Source: CAZIZT01 sp964544085
Lineage (GTDB): Bacteria > Campylobacterota_A > Desulfurellia > Desulfurellales > Hippeaceae
Reading direction: 5' to 3'
DNA length: 64,000 nt
NCBI GenBank assembly: GCA_964544085.1
Contig: CAZIZT010000028.1
Span: 1-64,000 of the forward strand
Shown: piece after piece, positions 25,020-32,995 of the stretch
Layout of the letters: each line of letters begins with the position of its first letter
How positions within the stretch are numbered: the first letter of the stretch is position 1
Program-made: the position numbers and the translations under genes
The notes under the pieces: model-generated
What the model saw: the letters and a program-made list of their open reading frames with translations, nothing else
The model's database searches: none
What the model was told of the DNA's origin: nothing

Positions 25020-25574
25020 ATGCAGTTGCTCGATAGAATCAACAGGATAGACCGCGCCATGGGCAGTGTGGACAAGGCGTTTATGGTCATCCTTTCTGCT
25101 TCAGCTACTATACTGGCTTTCATTAACGTTGTTGCACGCTATCTGTTTTCTACAAGCCTTGTGTGGGCCGGAGAGCTTACCACCTATCTGTTTATCTGGA
25201 TGACCCTGTTTGGTGCAAGTTACGGATTTGAAGTGGGGATGCACATGTCGTTCAATGCCCTCGTGAGAGCGTTTCCACCGAAAATCTGTAAGTTTCTAAG
25301 CATCATCTCGAGGTTAATCATTCTCTTCTTTCTTATAATGCTTACGTATCTTGGCGTGAAACTGGTGAAGTTTGACTACATGACCGGGCAGGTCTCAATA
25401 GATCTTCAGATACCCTTCTGGATTATCTATCTGGTAGTGCCCATTACAATGGCCACAGCTTCATGGCGAGTGTTTATCAAGTTGCTTGAGTTTCTACTCA
25501 CACCAGCAGAGGAGCTTCGAAGAAGGGTGGACTCAGAGCTTGAAGAAAAGGAAAAGGAGGGCATGATAGAATGA
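25020..25574 (+). CDS. dctQ: TRAP transporter small permease, DctQ family
   Basis: Small integral-membrane subunit, 184 residues, with four membrane spans (about 20-40, 55-70, 95-115 and 135-155) and the family-typical WAGELTTYLFIWMTLFGASY segment around span 2. It bridges the binding protein and DctM in the family. Its C-terminal charged tail (ELEEKEKEG) is cytoplasmic. The start ATG has TTTTTAGGAG upstream, and the stop overlaps dctM by four bases. Confidence 0.92.
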   Translation: MQLLDRINRIDRAMGSVDKAFMVILSASATILAFINVVARYLFSTSLVWAGELTTYLFIWMTLFGASYGFEVGMHMSFNALVRAFPPKICKFLSIISRLIILFFLIMLTYLGVKLVKFDYMTGQVSIDLQIPFWIIYLVVPITMATASWRVFIKLLEFLLTPAEELRRRVDSELEEKEKEGMIE

Positions 25575-26845
25575 TCACCCTTGTAGTTGCTGGTGTGCTG
25601 TTTGTGCTGATCGCCATTGATGTTCCAATAGCTGTGGCTCTGGGTATGACTGCAACGGTAGCGATCTACATGTTTGCAGGCCTGCCTATGCTCGCAATTG
25701 CACAGAAATTGTTTACAGCGCTGGATAAGTTCGCTCTTATGGCTATACCCTTCTTCGTGCTTGCCGGTGCATTTCTCTCAGAGGGTGGTACAGCAAGAAG
25801 AATTATCAATTTCGCTCATGCCATGGTTGGGCATATGCCCGGTGGATTGACAATGACTGCCATTCTGGCGTGCGCTATATTTGCTGCCGTGAGCGGTTCT
25901 GGTCCTGCTACGGTGGCTGCAATAGGTTCGATAATGATACCTGCAATCAGGGAAGCGGGTTACTCTGATACCTTCGCCATAGGATCCATTACGACGGCTG
26001 GATCACTTGGCATTCTTATACCACCGTCTATCGTGTTGATTGTTTACGGCGTAACCGTTGATCAATCGATTGGAGATCTGTTTTTGGCGGGTGTTATACC
26101 GGGTATAGTTATTGCCGGCATGCTTATGACGCTTACCTATATTATGGCTCGCAGAGCTGGGTTTAAGAGGGGTAAACCAGCCAGCGCGAAGCAGAGACTC
26201 AAGGCTCTTGTCGACAGTTTCTGGGCATTGATGCTTATAGTTATTATCATTGGTGGAATCTACTCTGGAATGTTTACTCCCACAGAGGCTGCCGCCGTGT
26301 CGGCTGTCTATGCGTTCTTTATTGCAAAGTTTATCTACAGGGACGTTACATGGAAACAGGTACCTCAGATTATCCTCAAAGCTTCTGCAACGAGCGCTAT
26401 GATTCTCTTCATCATAGCAAATGCTATGCTTTTTGCTTACTTTCTCACCATAGAGCAGATTCCACAGCAACTTTCGGATATGATAATACAGGCACATGTT
26501 AGCAAGGTTATGTTTCTTGCCGGTGTCAATATACTGCTTATAATTTTCGGTGCATTCATGGAGCCTTCCAGTATTGTGATGGTTACAGCACCACTCTTTT
26601 TCCCGGTTGCAATGCACCTTGGCGTCAACCCCATCCAGCTTGGTATTATCTATACCATAAACATGGGTCTTGGAGAGATTACGCCGCCTGTCGGTTTAAA
26701 CCTGTTCGTGGCAATGGGTATAACAGGCAAGAGCATAGAGTACATAACCAAGACCTCCATCCCATGGTTTTTCACCTATCTTGTCGGGCTTCTGCTTGCT
26801 ACCTATATACCGCAGCTATCCCTGATCATATTCAAGATTCTGTGA
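25571..26845 (+). CDS. dctM: TRAP transporter large permease, DctM family
   Basis: Ion-coupled transport subunit of 424 residues with about 12 membrane segments. Conserved family stretches include IPFFVLAGAFLSEGGTARR (about 58-76), VSGSGPATVAAIG (about 108-120) and the C-terminal NMGLGEITPPVGLNLFVA. Start ATGA overlaps dctQ. With dctP, dctQ and maeB it forms a uptake-plus-oxidation unit ending at the terminator at 26856-26891. Confidence 0.95.
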   Translation: MITLVVAGVLFVLIAIDVPIAVALGMTATVAIYMFAGLPMLAIAQKLFTALDKFALMAIPFFVLAGAFLSEGGTARRIINFAHAMVGHMPGGLTMTAILACAIFAAVSGSGPATVAAIGSIMIPAIREAGYSDTFAIGSITTAGSLGILIPPSIVLIVYGVTVDQSIGDLFLAGVIPGIVIAGMLMTLTYIMARRAGFKRGKPASAKQRLKALVDSFWALMLIVIIIGGIYSGMFTPTEAAAVSAVYAFFIAKFIYRDVTWKQVPQIILKASATSAMILFIIANAMLFAYFLTIEQIPQQLSDMIIQAHVSKVMFLAGVNILLIIFGAFMEPSSIVMVTAPLFFPVAMHLGVNPIQLGIIYTINMGLGEITPPVGLNLFVAMGITGKSIEYITKTSIPWFFTYLVGLLLATYIPQLSLIIFKIL

Positions 26846-26855
26846 TCTAAAACCC

Positions 26856-26891
26856 GGATGCTCCCTTTTTTGGGGAGCATCCTCCTTTTTT
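26856..26891 (+). terminator. Rho-independent terminator after dctM
   Basis: Ten-base stem GGATGCTCCC (26856-26865) / GGGAGCATCC (26873-26882), T-rich loop, then TCCTTTTTT. It is the strongest terminator in this half of the window and separates dctM from msrA. Confidence 0.88.
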
Positions 26892-26896
26892 GAGTA

Positions 26897-27466
26897 GTGG
26901 TGTTTTCTGTGAAAGACGTTAAAATCGCCATATTTGCAGGTGGTTGTTTTTGGTGCCTTGAAGAGTTGTTCGATGGTGTAGACGGTGTATTGGAAACCTG
27001 TTGCGGATACACAGGCGGTTTTACGACAAATCCGACCTATGAGAGTGTGAGCTACGGTTTTACAGGTCACCTTGAGTCCGTGAAGGTTCTCTACGATGCG
27101 TCTCACTTAAAATACGATAAATTATTGGCACGCTACTTCCTTCACATAGATCCGTGGGACAATCAGGGACAGTTTTGTGATACAGGCAATCAGTACAGAA
27201 GTGCTATTTTTTACACGGACATGTCTCAAAAGATGAGTGCAAGTAGGTGGATTGAAAGAATAGAAGGTTGCTCAAAAAGAAAGGTTGAAACGCTTTTGCG
27301 TGAAGCAGGTGTGTTTTACAGGGCTGAAGAGTACCATCAGTGCTACTACAAGAAGTGCCCATTGGAATATGCATTGTATGTAGCTTCTTCAGGAAGAAGG
27401 GAGCATGAGAGGAGAATGAAAAACTTGCTCATTAAGTGTGGGTTTGAGGCATCACTGTTTACTTGA
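26897..27466 (+). CDS. msrA: Peptide methionine-S-sulfoxide reductase
   Basis: Reduces methionine-S-sulfoxide in damaged proteins, 189 residues. The active site GCFWC has catalytic C17 and C20, and the family pattern continues with GYTGGFTTNPTYE, YFLHIDPWDNQGQFCDTGNQYRS (in two parts) and AEEYHQCYY with a further cysteine. The GTG start at 26897 has no SD and lies just after the dctM terminator; a GTG at 26912 is an alternative. The 3' end overlaps the thioredoxin-like gene on the other strand by eight bases. The start is less certain than the function. Confidence 0.93.
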   Translation: MVFSVKDVKIAIFAGGCFWCLEELFDGVDGVLETCCGYTGGFTTNPTYESVSYGFTGHLESVKVLYDASHLKYDKLLARYFLHIDPWDNQGQFCDTGNQYRSAIFYTDMSQKMSASRWIERIEGCSKRKVETLLREAGVFYRAEEYHQCYYKKCPLEYALYVASSGRREHERRMKNLLIKCGFEASLFT

Positions 27467-27938
27467 GGCCCAGATAGGTATTTATATCCGTATGCTCGTA
27501 TGCTTTTGTGACAACGAATTTTAGAATCTTTGAGAAGAGTGGGGGCTTCAGGTAGCCGGGTATCTTGACAACCACCTGAAACTTCTCATTGGTCAAAACC
27601 ACAAATGGTGTTGAACCTCTAAACCCGAACAGGTACTCAAGTGTGCGGGTATCAACCTTGAGAGTTTTTCCTTTGTGGGGTATCTCATAGGTATTTTTCG
27701 TTTCTGCATCAATGTAGTAGATTTTCATTTTGTCGGCGTACTTCTTAACCTCCGGATTGTATTTAATCTCATTCATTAATCTGTGGCAATAAGGGCAATC
27801 CTGAAGATAGAAGACTATCATTACGGGTTTCCCGTCAGGTGCTATCTTTATGGTTCCACCTGTGGATTGGGTCGAATTCTTGCTACAGGCTGTAACAAAT
27901 AGAAAGACGAAGACAATCAGATACTTTACAAGTCGCAT
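27459..27938 (-). CDS. Thioredoxin-fold lipoprotein
   Basis: A 159-residue exported protein with a lipoprotein signal: hydrophobic stretch then LFVTAC, the Cys near residue 17 being the lipidation site. The thioredoxin fold carries CPYC within VIVFYLQDCPYCHRLM... (near residues 47-50) and a cis-Pro segment STPFVV. It resembles SoxW/DsbE-like thiol-disulfide reductases. ATG 27938 is preferred over the upstream in-frame ATG because GGAGGGGG lies six bases before it. Facing msrA tail-to-tail suggests, without proving, a shared role in redox repair. Confidence 0.8.
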   Translation of the reverse strand: MRLVKYLIVFVFLFVTACSKNSTQSTGGTIKIAPDGKPVMIVFYLQDCPYCHRLMNEIKYNPEVKKYADKMKIYYIDAETKNTYEIPHKGKTLKVDTRTLEYLFGFRGSTPFVVLTNEKFQVVVKIPGYLKPPLFSKILKFVVTKAYEHTDINTYLGLK

Positions 27939-27948
27939 TAATTCCCCC

Positions 27949-27977
27949 TCCATTGATAATACACATCACAGCCATGT
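27949..27977 (-). promoter_or_regulatory. Possible promoter of the thioredoxin-like gene
   Basis: On the minus strand, TTGCAA, a 17-base spacer and TATTAT precede the SD and start. The -35 matches only partly. A palindrome GCATTTAAATGC (27985-27996) sits just upstream and might be an operator, but nothing else supports this. Confidence 0.4.
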
Positions 27978-28019
27978 TTTGCAAGCATTTAAATGCAAAA
28001 AACCAATAACATAGAAAGG

Positions 28020-29285
28020 TCAAAAGGGCCACAGATAACTCAATAATAGCATAATGTTTAACGTAAGGACGGTAGCTAAAATTGTGTAGAGAACTATATT
28101 GGTTATGGTGCTGTTTCGAAATTTGCCCATTACCTGATTAGAGGATGTTAGTCGGATCTGAACAAATACGGTGAGTGGTAACTGAATGCCGAGAAGTGCT
28201 TGAGACACAATGAGCCCATTAAACGGATTGGATATAAACATAATGGCGAGCAGTGCAAGCGTAAAGGAAAGGACTATTCCTGTTCTGGTATGGTTATCCT
28301 TGATGTCATATGGCTCTTTGAACAGACCAGCAAAAATCACACCTGCTGCCATTCCTGATGTAATGGTGGAAGAGATCCCCGCAAGGAGGAGCGCTACAGC
28401 AAAGACCACAAGAGCTGTGGATCCAAGAAGAGGGCTTAGCAGCGTTGCAGCTTCTGTGAGTGTTTCAACCTTAATGGAATGTTCGAAGAAGACCGCAGCT
28501 GCAAGCAGAATCATAGCACTGTTTATAGCCCATCCTACGCCCATTGATAGTAATGTATCGAAAAATTCATACTTTAACCGTTTTGCAATGAAACCCTCAC
28601 CTTTTTTGTGCCACTGTTTGCTCTGCACGATTTCTGAGTGCAGGAAAAGGTTATGTGGCATAACCACTGCTCCCAGCACACTCATGATGATGAGCATGGA
28701 ACCCTCAGGTATGGAAGGTTTTATCCAGCCCATCAGCGCTCGGGTTGTGTCTATGTGAACCAATGAGAGCTCGTATATAAACGACAAACCTATAAGGGAA
28801 ACAAACGCGATTATCCATTTTTCTATATACTTATAGGTGTTGGCAAAAAGCATTAGTGCGGAGAACGACGCTGTAATGAAAGCTGCAAGCTTAACAGGAA
28901 TGTTGGTTAGCATAGCAAGACCAACTGCTCCACCCAGTATCTCGGCCATAGAGGTTGCCGCACTCGCTATCATGGCTGTTAGTAGAAATAGAACGGCATG
29001 CTTTCTTTTCAGATAGATGGATGCAGCTTCCGATAGACACACACCCTTGACAATTCCGAGATGAGCCACATTGTGCTGAAGCACTATGAGCATGAGGGTG
29101 GAAAGGCTAACCATCCACAGCAATTTATACCCGAAGAATGAGCCAGCAGCAAGATTAGAAGCCCAGTTGCCTGGATCTATAAAGCCAACCGTTACAAGAA
29201 AACCGGGACCTATATATCGAATAATATCAAGTGCACCCAGCCGGGGTTTGTAGCCTCTATCTATGTTTTTTAACAGCTTCAGCAT
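28020..29285 (-). CDS. mntH: NRAMP-family divalent metal transporter (MntH-like)
   Basis: Proton-coupled Mn2+/Fe2+ importer of the inner membrane, 421 residues and about 11 spans. The metal-binding DPGN is at residues 37-40 in span 1 and MPHN near residues 210-213 in span 6; this methionine gives NRAMP its preference for transition metals over Mg/Ca. A promoter lies immediately upstream and its -10 ends eight bases before the ATG with no SD, so the mRNA is probably leaderless. No Mn or Fur operator was recognised. Confidence 0.92.
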   Translation of the reverse strand: MLKLLKNIDRGYKPRLGALDIIRYIGPGFLVTVGFIDPGNWASNLAAGSFFGYKLLWMVSLSTLMLIVLQHNVAHLGIVKGVCLSEAASIYLKRKHAVLFLLTAMIASAATSMAEILGGAVGLAMLTNIPVKLAAFITASFSALMLFANTYKYIEKWIIAFVSLIGLSFIYELSLVHIDTTRALMGWIKPSIPEGSMLIIMSVLGAVVMPHNLFLHSEIVQSKQWHKKGEGFIAKRLKYEFFDTLLSMGVGWAINSAMILLAAAVFFEHSIKVETLTEAATLLSPLLGSTALVVFAVALLLAGISSTITSGMAAGVIFAGLFKEPYDIKDNHTRTGIVLSFTLALLAIMFISNPFNGLIVSQALLGIQLPLTVFVQIRLTSSNQVMGKFRNSTITNIVLYTILATVLTLNIMLLLSYLWPF

Positions 29286-29293
29286 GGAGAGAA

Positions 29294-29322
29294 ATAGTAA
29301 AACAAACTTGTGGAAAATTCAA
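29294..29322 (-). promoter_or_regulatory. mntH promoter (leaderless arrangement)
   Basis: On the minus strand, -35 TTGAAT (29322-29317), 17-base spacer, -10 TACTAT (29299-29294). Only eight bases separate the -10 from the ATG at 29285. Confidence 0.55.
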
Positions 29323-29336
29323 TCGATTTTGATGGA

Positions 29337-29359
29337 GGGGGGACATATCAATGCCCCCC
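29337..29359 (-). terminator. GC hairpin after the SLH/propeller gene
   Basis: Six-base stem GGGGGG (29337-29342) / CCCCCC (29354-29359) between the SLH gene stop and the mntH promoter. It lacks a T tract on the minus strand, so it may be a weak terminator or a 3' mRNA stabiliser. Confidence 0.45.
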
Positions 29360-29380
29360 TTTGGATTTATTATCTAAGCT

Positions 29381-31969
29381 TTAGGGTGCAAGATCTGACA
29401 ACAAAGGACAGGTATGATCTTCCAGGGTCGATTCGGCGCCGCTGAATATCACAGTATTATTCTTGGAAACCTGAATATTGCCGTTATTCCAGTTTATCTG
29501 GTAGGTGTTGTTTATATTTAAACTGCCACTTGTAAGCGTGCCTGTGTCTGGATCTGTGTTTATGGGTTCAGTAGTGTTAAATGTAAATGTTTCGTTGCTC
29601 AAGCCACACGTGCCGGGTGGATCTGTGGCTATGCCAACGGTTCCGCTCAATGTTATGGTGTTGTTCTGGAAATTGTTGTAGTTCAATTTCAGCGAACCGA
29701 GTTGCGCAATGAATTCTATATCACCGTTGGTTGATGATGAGTAAGAGGTGTTGCCAGTGCTATCTATACTCATGTTTAAAGAGACGGAAAAATTCTTAAA
29801 GTCGGATGTAATAGCTTCCGTTGTGAATTGGGAGAACTGCTCCGCTAAGTATCCATTTATTGTGAATTGGAGGGAAAGATCGGAAAGACCTATGTTTAGG
29901 GTTGCTTTGATATTTAGGTTGTCGGTGCTGTAAATCGTTTCTGGAGTGTTATCAGAATCATAGTGGATTATTTGCAGGTTGTTTGTTGAAAGCTCCACGT
30001 CGGCTGTTGGGGAGCTGTATGTGCCTTTAATCCAGAGAGTGCCATTAATCTTGTATCCTCCTGAAAGGCACTCCTGAAAGTTATACGTTAGATTGTAATA
30101 ACCGGTATCCGGGTCGTATGTGCCTGTATATGAATAAGTGCCACTCCCTGTACAGGCACTTGAGCCTGAAATATCCTGAGCTGCTCTTGTTTTTGCTACA
30201 TTGCTGAAAAGTTCTGGAACGGCGTCTTTGAGCTCTTTTGGTAGCGAAAAGCCCTCTAATGGGTTGCCCACGAAAACCCTGCTGGATAGCGCTTGAGCAC
30301 CTTTTGTTTGTATAGCCGTATTCACAAAAGGAAGCGATACAGACAGCGTGAGGAATGAGTAGGTAAGTGGAATATCTTCCGTCGTTGAAACTATGTTATA
30401 GACATTTGCAGCCTCGCTGAGCGAGGCGTTGTTTGAGTTTCCACCATAATTTTCGCTGAGAAAAGCTCTATCCAGGAATACAGCCATCTGTGCTCTATTT
30501 ACAGGATCGTATGGCCCATAATACCCATTGCCATAGCCTTGTGTAATACCTGCGTTCTTAATAGCTTCCACATAAGGACAGAACCACGAATTTACCGGAA
30601 CATCGTAGAACGGTTGCGTTATACAGGTTCCTGTATTCAGATGCAATGCTCTTGCGAGGAAAGCTGCCATTTGATCACGTGTTACAGTATCACCCGGGCA
30701 ATATTTTCCGTCTCCACAGCCCTGTGTTATGCCTGCATTGTAAATGTGCACGATTGATTGAGTGGCATAGGAGTAATTTGGGTCAGATATATCGCTAAAA
30801 GGGAGAGTGCCTCCACCGCCAGAACTACCCCCACCACCGTTACTGGTTGTTGAGCCGAGTCTGCCTATATGTTGCGGATTTCTTCGATACATAGGCCAGG
30901 GTGAATCTGCCAGACCACCGCCACTTAGCTGGACTGCATAAAGCTTTCCATCATTGCAACCAAAGCATAACAGGCCGTCCGGCGTAATTAGAACCGAAGA
31001 GCTGATGTCACCACCGGTTGTTATTGTCCATTTAATTGATCCATCCGGGGAAATAGCAAACAGGGTCCCACCCGTTATACCTACATATATCCATCCATCA
31101 GACCCTACTGCAGGCGTGCTGTATATGGCATTGTTACCAAGGTTAACAGACCATTTTATGCTGCCGTTTGCGGGATTCAGAGCATTTAAAACGCCCCTAT
31201 CGGTAAGTATATACACAGTGCCGTCGCTACCTATAACCGGGGATATCTGCGTATTACCTATGTTTGTTTTCCACTTCAGTGTTCCATCCGGATTCAGGGC
31301 AACGGTTTCATCATTGTCACCCACCGCATAGATTGTTCCATCTGCTGCTATAGCAAACGGGTCGAAAATTGGCGCTCCATAGTTGTAACTCCATTTTGTG
31401 GATCCGTCCGGGTTAACTGCATAGATCATTCCATTGACAGATGCAACATAGATGGTTCCAGATGATCCAATAACGGGGGATTCCAGATAACCACTGCCCA
31501 GCTGTTCTTCCCATTTTTCGTTACCATTTTTGTCCAGTGCTATCAGTTTTCCCGCCATTGTGCTGAAATAGATTGTACCATCAGAGTCTATGGCGCATCC
31601 TCCGTCAACCTCATCCCCAACATCAAATTTCCATTTAATAGTTCCGTCCGGGTTTACAGCGTATAAAACACCTTCGCCAGTTGAAGACACGTAGATCGTT
31701 CCGTCGTTGTCAATTGTTGGGGGACCGATTATTGTTGTCATGGGAATACTCCAGAGAATCTGACCGTTTCTGTTGACTGCATAAAATTTTCCGTTGGAAG
31801 AGCCTATGTAGATCACACCATTTCTGTAGGCAGGATCCATATGGCTGTACTCATCAAATTGCAGATCCACGCTCCATGAGAGTGATCCGGAAGCTCCTAT
31901 TGCGCTGCTGATAGGGAGTATCAACAGAAAAGCAAATAGGAGCGTAGCTAACGACAGCAATCTTTTCAT
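29381..31969 (-). CDS. Secreted PQQ-type beta-propeller protein with two SLH domains
   Basis: An 862-residue exported protein. Signal peptide about 1-26 (ISSAIGA). Eight PQQ-like repeats of about 40 residues (about 27-370), each with a DGTIYV strand and a YAVNPDGTIKW-type strand, form an eight-bladed propeller. A Gly/Ser linker (about 375-390) leads to two S-layer-homology domains (about 392-500) with VTRDQMAAFLARAL and VNRAQMAVFLDRAF. The remaining 350 residues are beta-rich, Asn/Thr/Ser-rich and match no family I know. Several cysteine pairs (CGDGKYC) lie in the SLH region. Start at 31969 is fixed by AGGAGG. Likely a cell-surface protein; function unknown. Confidence 0.75.
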   Translation of the reverse strand: MKRLLSLATLLFAFLLILPISSAIGASGSLSWSVDLQFDEYSHMDPAYRNGVIYIGSSNGKFYAVNRNGQILWSIPMTTIIGPPTIDNDGTIYVSSTGEGVLYAVNPDGTIKWKFDVGDEVDGGCAIDSDGTIYFSTMAGKLIALDKNGNEKWEEQLGSGYLESPVIGSSGTIYVASVNGMIYAVNPDGSTKWSYNYGAPIFDPFAIAADGTIYAVGDNDETVALNPDGTLKWKTNIGNTQISPVIGSDGTVYILTDRGVLNALNPANGSIKWSVNLGNNAIYSTPAVGSDGWIYVGITGGTLFAISPDGSIKWTITTGGDISSSVLITPDGLLCFGCNDGKLYAVQLSGGGLADSPWPMYRRNPQHIGRLGSTTSNGGGGSSGGGGTLPFSDISDPNYSYATQSIVHIYNAGITQGCGDGKYCPGDTVTRDQMAAFLARALHLNTGTCITQPFYDVPVNSWFCPYVEAIKNAGITQGYGNGYYGPYDPVNRAQMAVFLDRAFLSENYGGNSNNASLSEAANVYNIVSTTEDIPLTYSFLTLSVSLPFVNTAIQTKGAQALSSRVFVGNPLEGFSLPKELKDAVPELFSNVAKTRAAQDISGSSACTGSGTYSYTGTYDPDTGYYNLTYNFQECLSGGYKINGTLWIKGTYSSPTADVELSTNNLQIIHYDSDNTPETIYSTDNLNIKATLNIGLSDLSLQFTINGYLAEQFSQFTTEAITSDFKNFSVSLNMSIDSTGNTSYSSSTNGDIEFIAQLGSLKLNYNNFQNNTITLSGTVGIATDPPGTCGLSNETFTFNTTEPINTDPDTGTLTSGSLNINNTYQINWNNGNIQVSKNNTVIFSGAESTLEDHTCPLLSDLAP

Positions 31970-32084
31970 GATACCTCCTAAAAGAGAATTGAAGGACAAC
32001 CCTGTTACCTTTGGCCGCCTTTCCTTTACTTTGTTTTTCCTGAAAGGTCATAGGAAAACCAAAGCTTTTTTAAATTATATCACA

Positions 32085-32112
32085 AATATACATATCAGGT
32101 AATAATTGTCAA
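32085..32112 (-). promoter_or_regulatory. Promoter of the SLH/propeller gene
   Basis: On the minus strand, consensus -35 TTGACA (32112-32107), 16-base spacer, -10 TATATT (32090-32085). A second TATAAT lies about ten bases downstream. The leader to the ATG is about 110 bases and can fold; see findings. The rest of 31970-32186 holds only this promoter and its leader. Confidence 0.65.
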
Positions 32113-32186
32113 GATCAATTCAAAATAAACTGCTAAGCTGCACGATGCACTTTGTTGTGCTGTGTCAGGATTTAGCCATTTTGCTC

Positions 32187-32214
32187 TTGACAAACAGATT
32201 GATGTGAGTATATT
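32187..32214 (+). promoter_or_regulatory. tRNA-Lys/tRNA-His promoter
   Basis: -35 TTGACA (32187-32192), 16-base spacer, -10 TATATT (32209-32214), 17 bases before the tRNA-Lys 5' end. It has the same two hexamers and spacing as the divergent SLH-gene promoter. Confidence 0.75.
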
Positions 32215-32231
32215 AATCTACCGCGAAGTGT

Positions 32232-32307
32232 GGGCCGCTAGCTCAGCTGGTAGAGCAACGGACTCTTAATCCGTCGGTCGTAGGTTCGATCCCTACGCGG
32301 CTCACCA
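32232..32307 (+). tRNA. tRNA-Lys (CTT)
   Basis: Acceptor GGGCCGC (32232-32238) pairs with GCGGCTC (one G:U); anticodon loop CTCTTAA between ACGGA and TCCGT; D arm AGCTCAGCTGGTAGAGC; T arm TAGGTTCGATCCCTA; discriminator A and encoded CCA. Anticodon CTT reads AAG. Confidence 0.95.
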
Positions 32308-32321
32308 TTTTTTTATTTTAT

Positions 32322-32395
32322 GGTGAGTATAGCTCAGTTGGCAGAGCACCAGGTTGTGGCCCTGGTGGCCGTGGGTTCAAGTCCCACTACTCACC
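32322..32395 (+). tRNA. tRNA-His (GTG), CCA not encoded
   Basis: Anticodon GTG in loop TTGTGGC; acceptor GTGAGTA (32323-32329) pairs with TACTCAC (32388-32394). G at 32322 is the His-specific G-1 facing discriminator C at 32395. The following bases are CCCG, so CCA must be added by nucleotidyltransferase, unlike the other four tRNAs here. Confidence 0.93.
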
Positions 32396-32410
32396 CCCGC
32401 TGTCTCTTCC

Positions 32411-32995
32411 ATGGTTATTAGAGAAACTGATAAAGGTGCCGCAAAGAGGGCGTTGAGTCTATTATTGAACGGTGGCGTTTGTATTTTACCTGCCGGCACG
32501 CTTCACGGTTTCAGTGCAAATCTGTTTGATAGATACGCCAATTTACGGATATTCGATCTGAAGAGAAGGAGTGTATCGAGTCCTTTTATAGTCATTGCCA
32601 GTGCTGATTTTATTCTTTCAATGGCTAACAATGTTGATATTGGTCTTCTTGAAAGGCTGTTGAATGCTGGCTTTAGTGTTGTTGTACCCACCAGATTTGA
32701 TTTGCCATCTTATGCATCAAAGGGTGGCAAAACGGCTTTCAGGCTTGCAAATACAGAGTTTTTAAAGCGCATAGTGCATCACTGTCCAGTTACAACCACC
32801 AGCATCAATATTTCTGGAAAAGAGAGCGTCAATGATGTAAAAACAATAACGAAGAGGTTTTTGTACAGGGTGGATGGCATTGTCATTGGTACCACAAGTG
32901 GGATTGCATCCACAATCGTGGAACTGAATGCAAGCGGGGTGACAGTAATCAGGAAAGGTTGTTGCTTTGAAAAACTAAAGGGGATGGTGCAGTGA
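32411..32995 (+). CDS. YrdC/Sua5-family protein (threonylcarbamoyl-AMP synthase-like)
   Basis: A 194-residue YrdC-fold protein. The family makes threonylcarbamoyl-adenylate for the t6A37 modification of tRNA. Expected marks are present in loose form: a KRRSVSSPFIV stretch for the KxR...P box, TTSINISG for TSAN.SG, and ASTIVEL for STVVDL. Conservation is weaker than in typical TsaC, so a paralogue (YciO-like) is possible. The ATG at 32411, 15 bases after tRNA-His, is preferred to an in-frame upstream ATG inside that tRNA; no SD is visible. Lying directly behind two tRNAs fits co-transcription. The stop overlaps the next gene as GTGA. Confidence 0.7.
   Translation: MVIRETDKGAAKRALSLLLNGGVCILPAGTLHGFSANLFDRYANLRIFDLKRRSVSSPFIVIASADFILSMANNVDIGLLERLLNAGFSVVVPTRFDLPSYASKGGKTAFRLANTEFLKRIVHHCPVTTTSINISGKESVNDVKTITKRFLYRVDGIVIGTTSGIASTIVELNASGVTVIRKGCCFEKLKGMVQ

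Noticed and set aside
26003..26617. Minus-strand frame of 204 codons opposite dctM
   Set aside because: His/Asn/Arg-rich shadow of a membrane-protein gene; no supporting signals.
27985..27996. Palindrome GCATTTAAATGC between mntH and the thioredoxin-like gene, as a metal-regulator operator
   Set aside because: It lies downstream of mntH, not at its promoter; no second copy was noticed and no regulator gene is nearby.
31980..32078. A true c-di-GMP-I riboswitch before the SLH gene
   Set aside because: Only the GGTAACAGGGTT-like end resembles the class; the conserved GACGCAAAGC core and the tetraloop receptor were not found. Kept only as a low-level finding.
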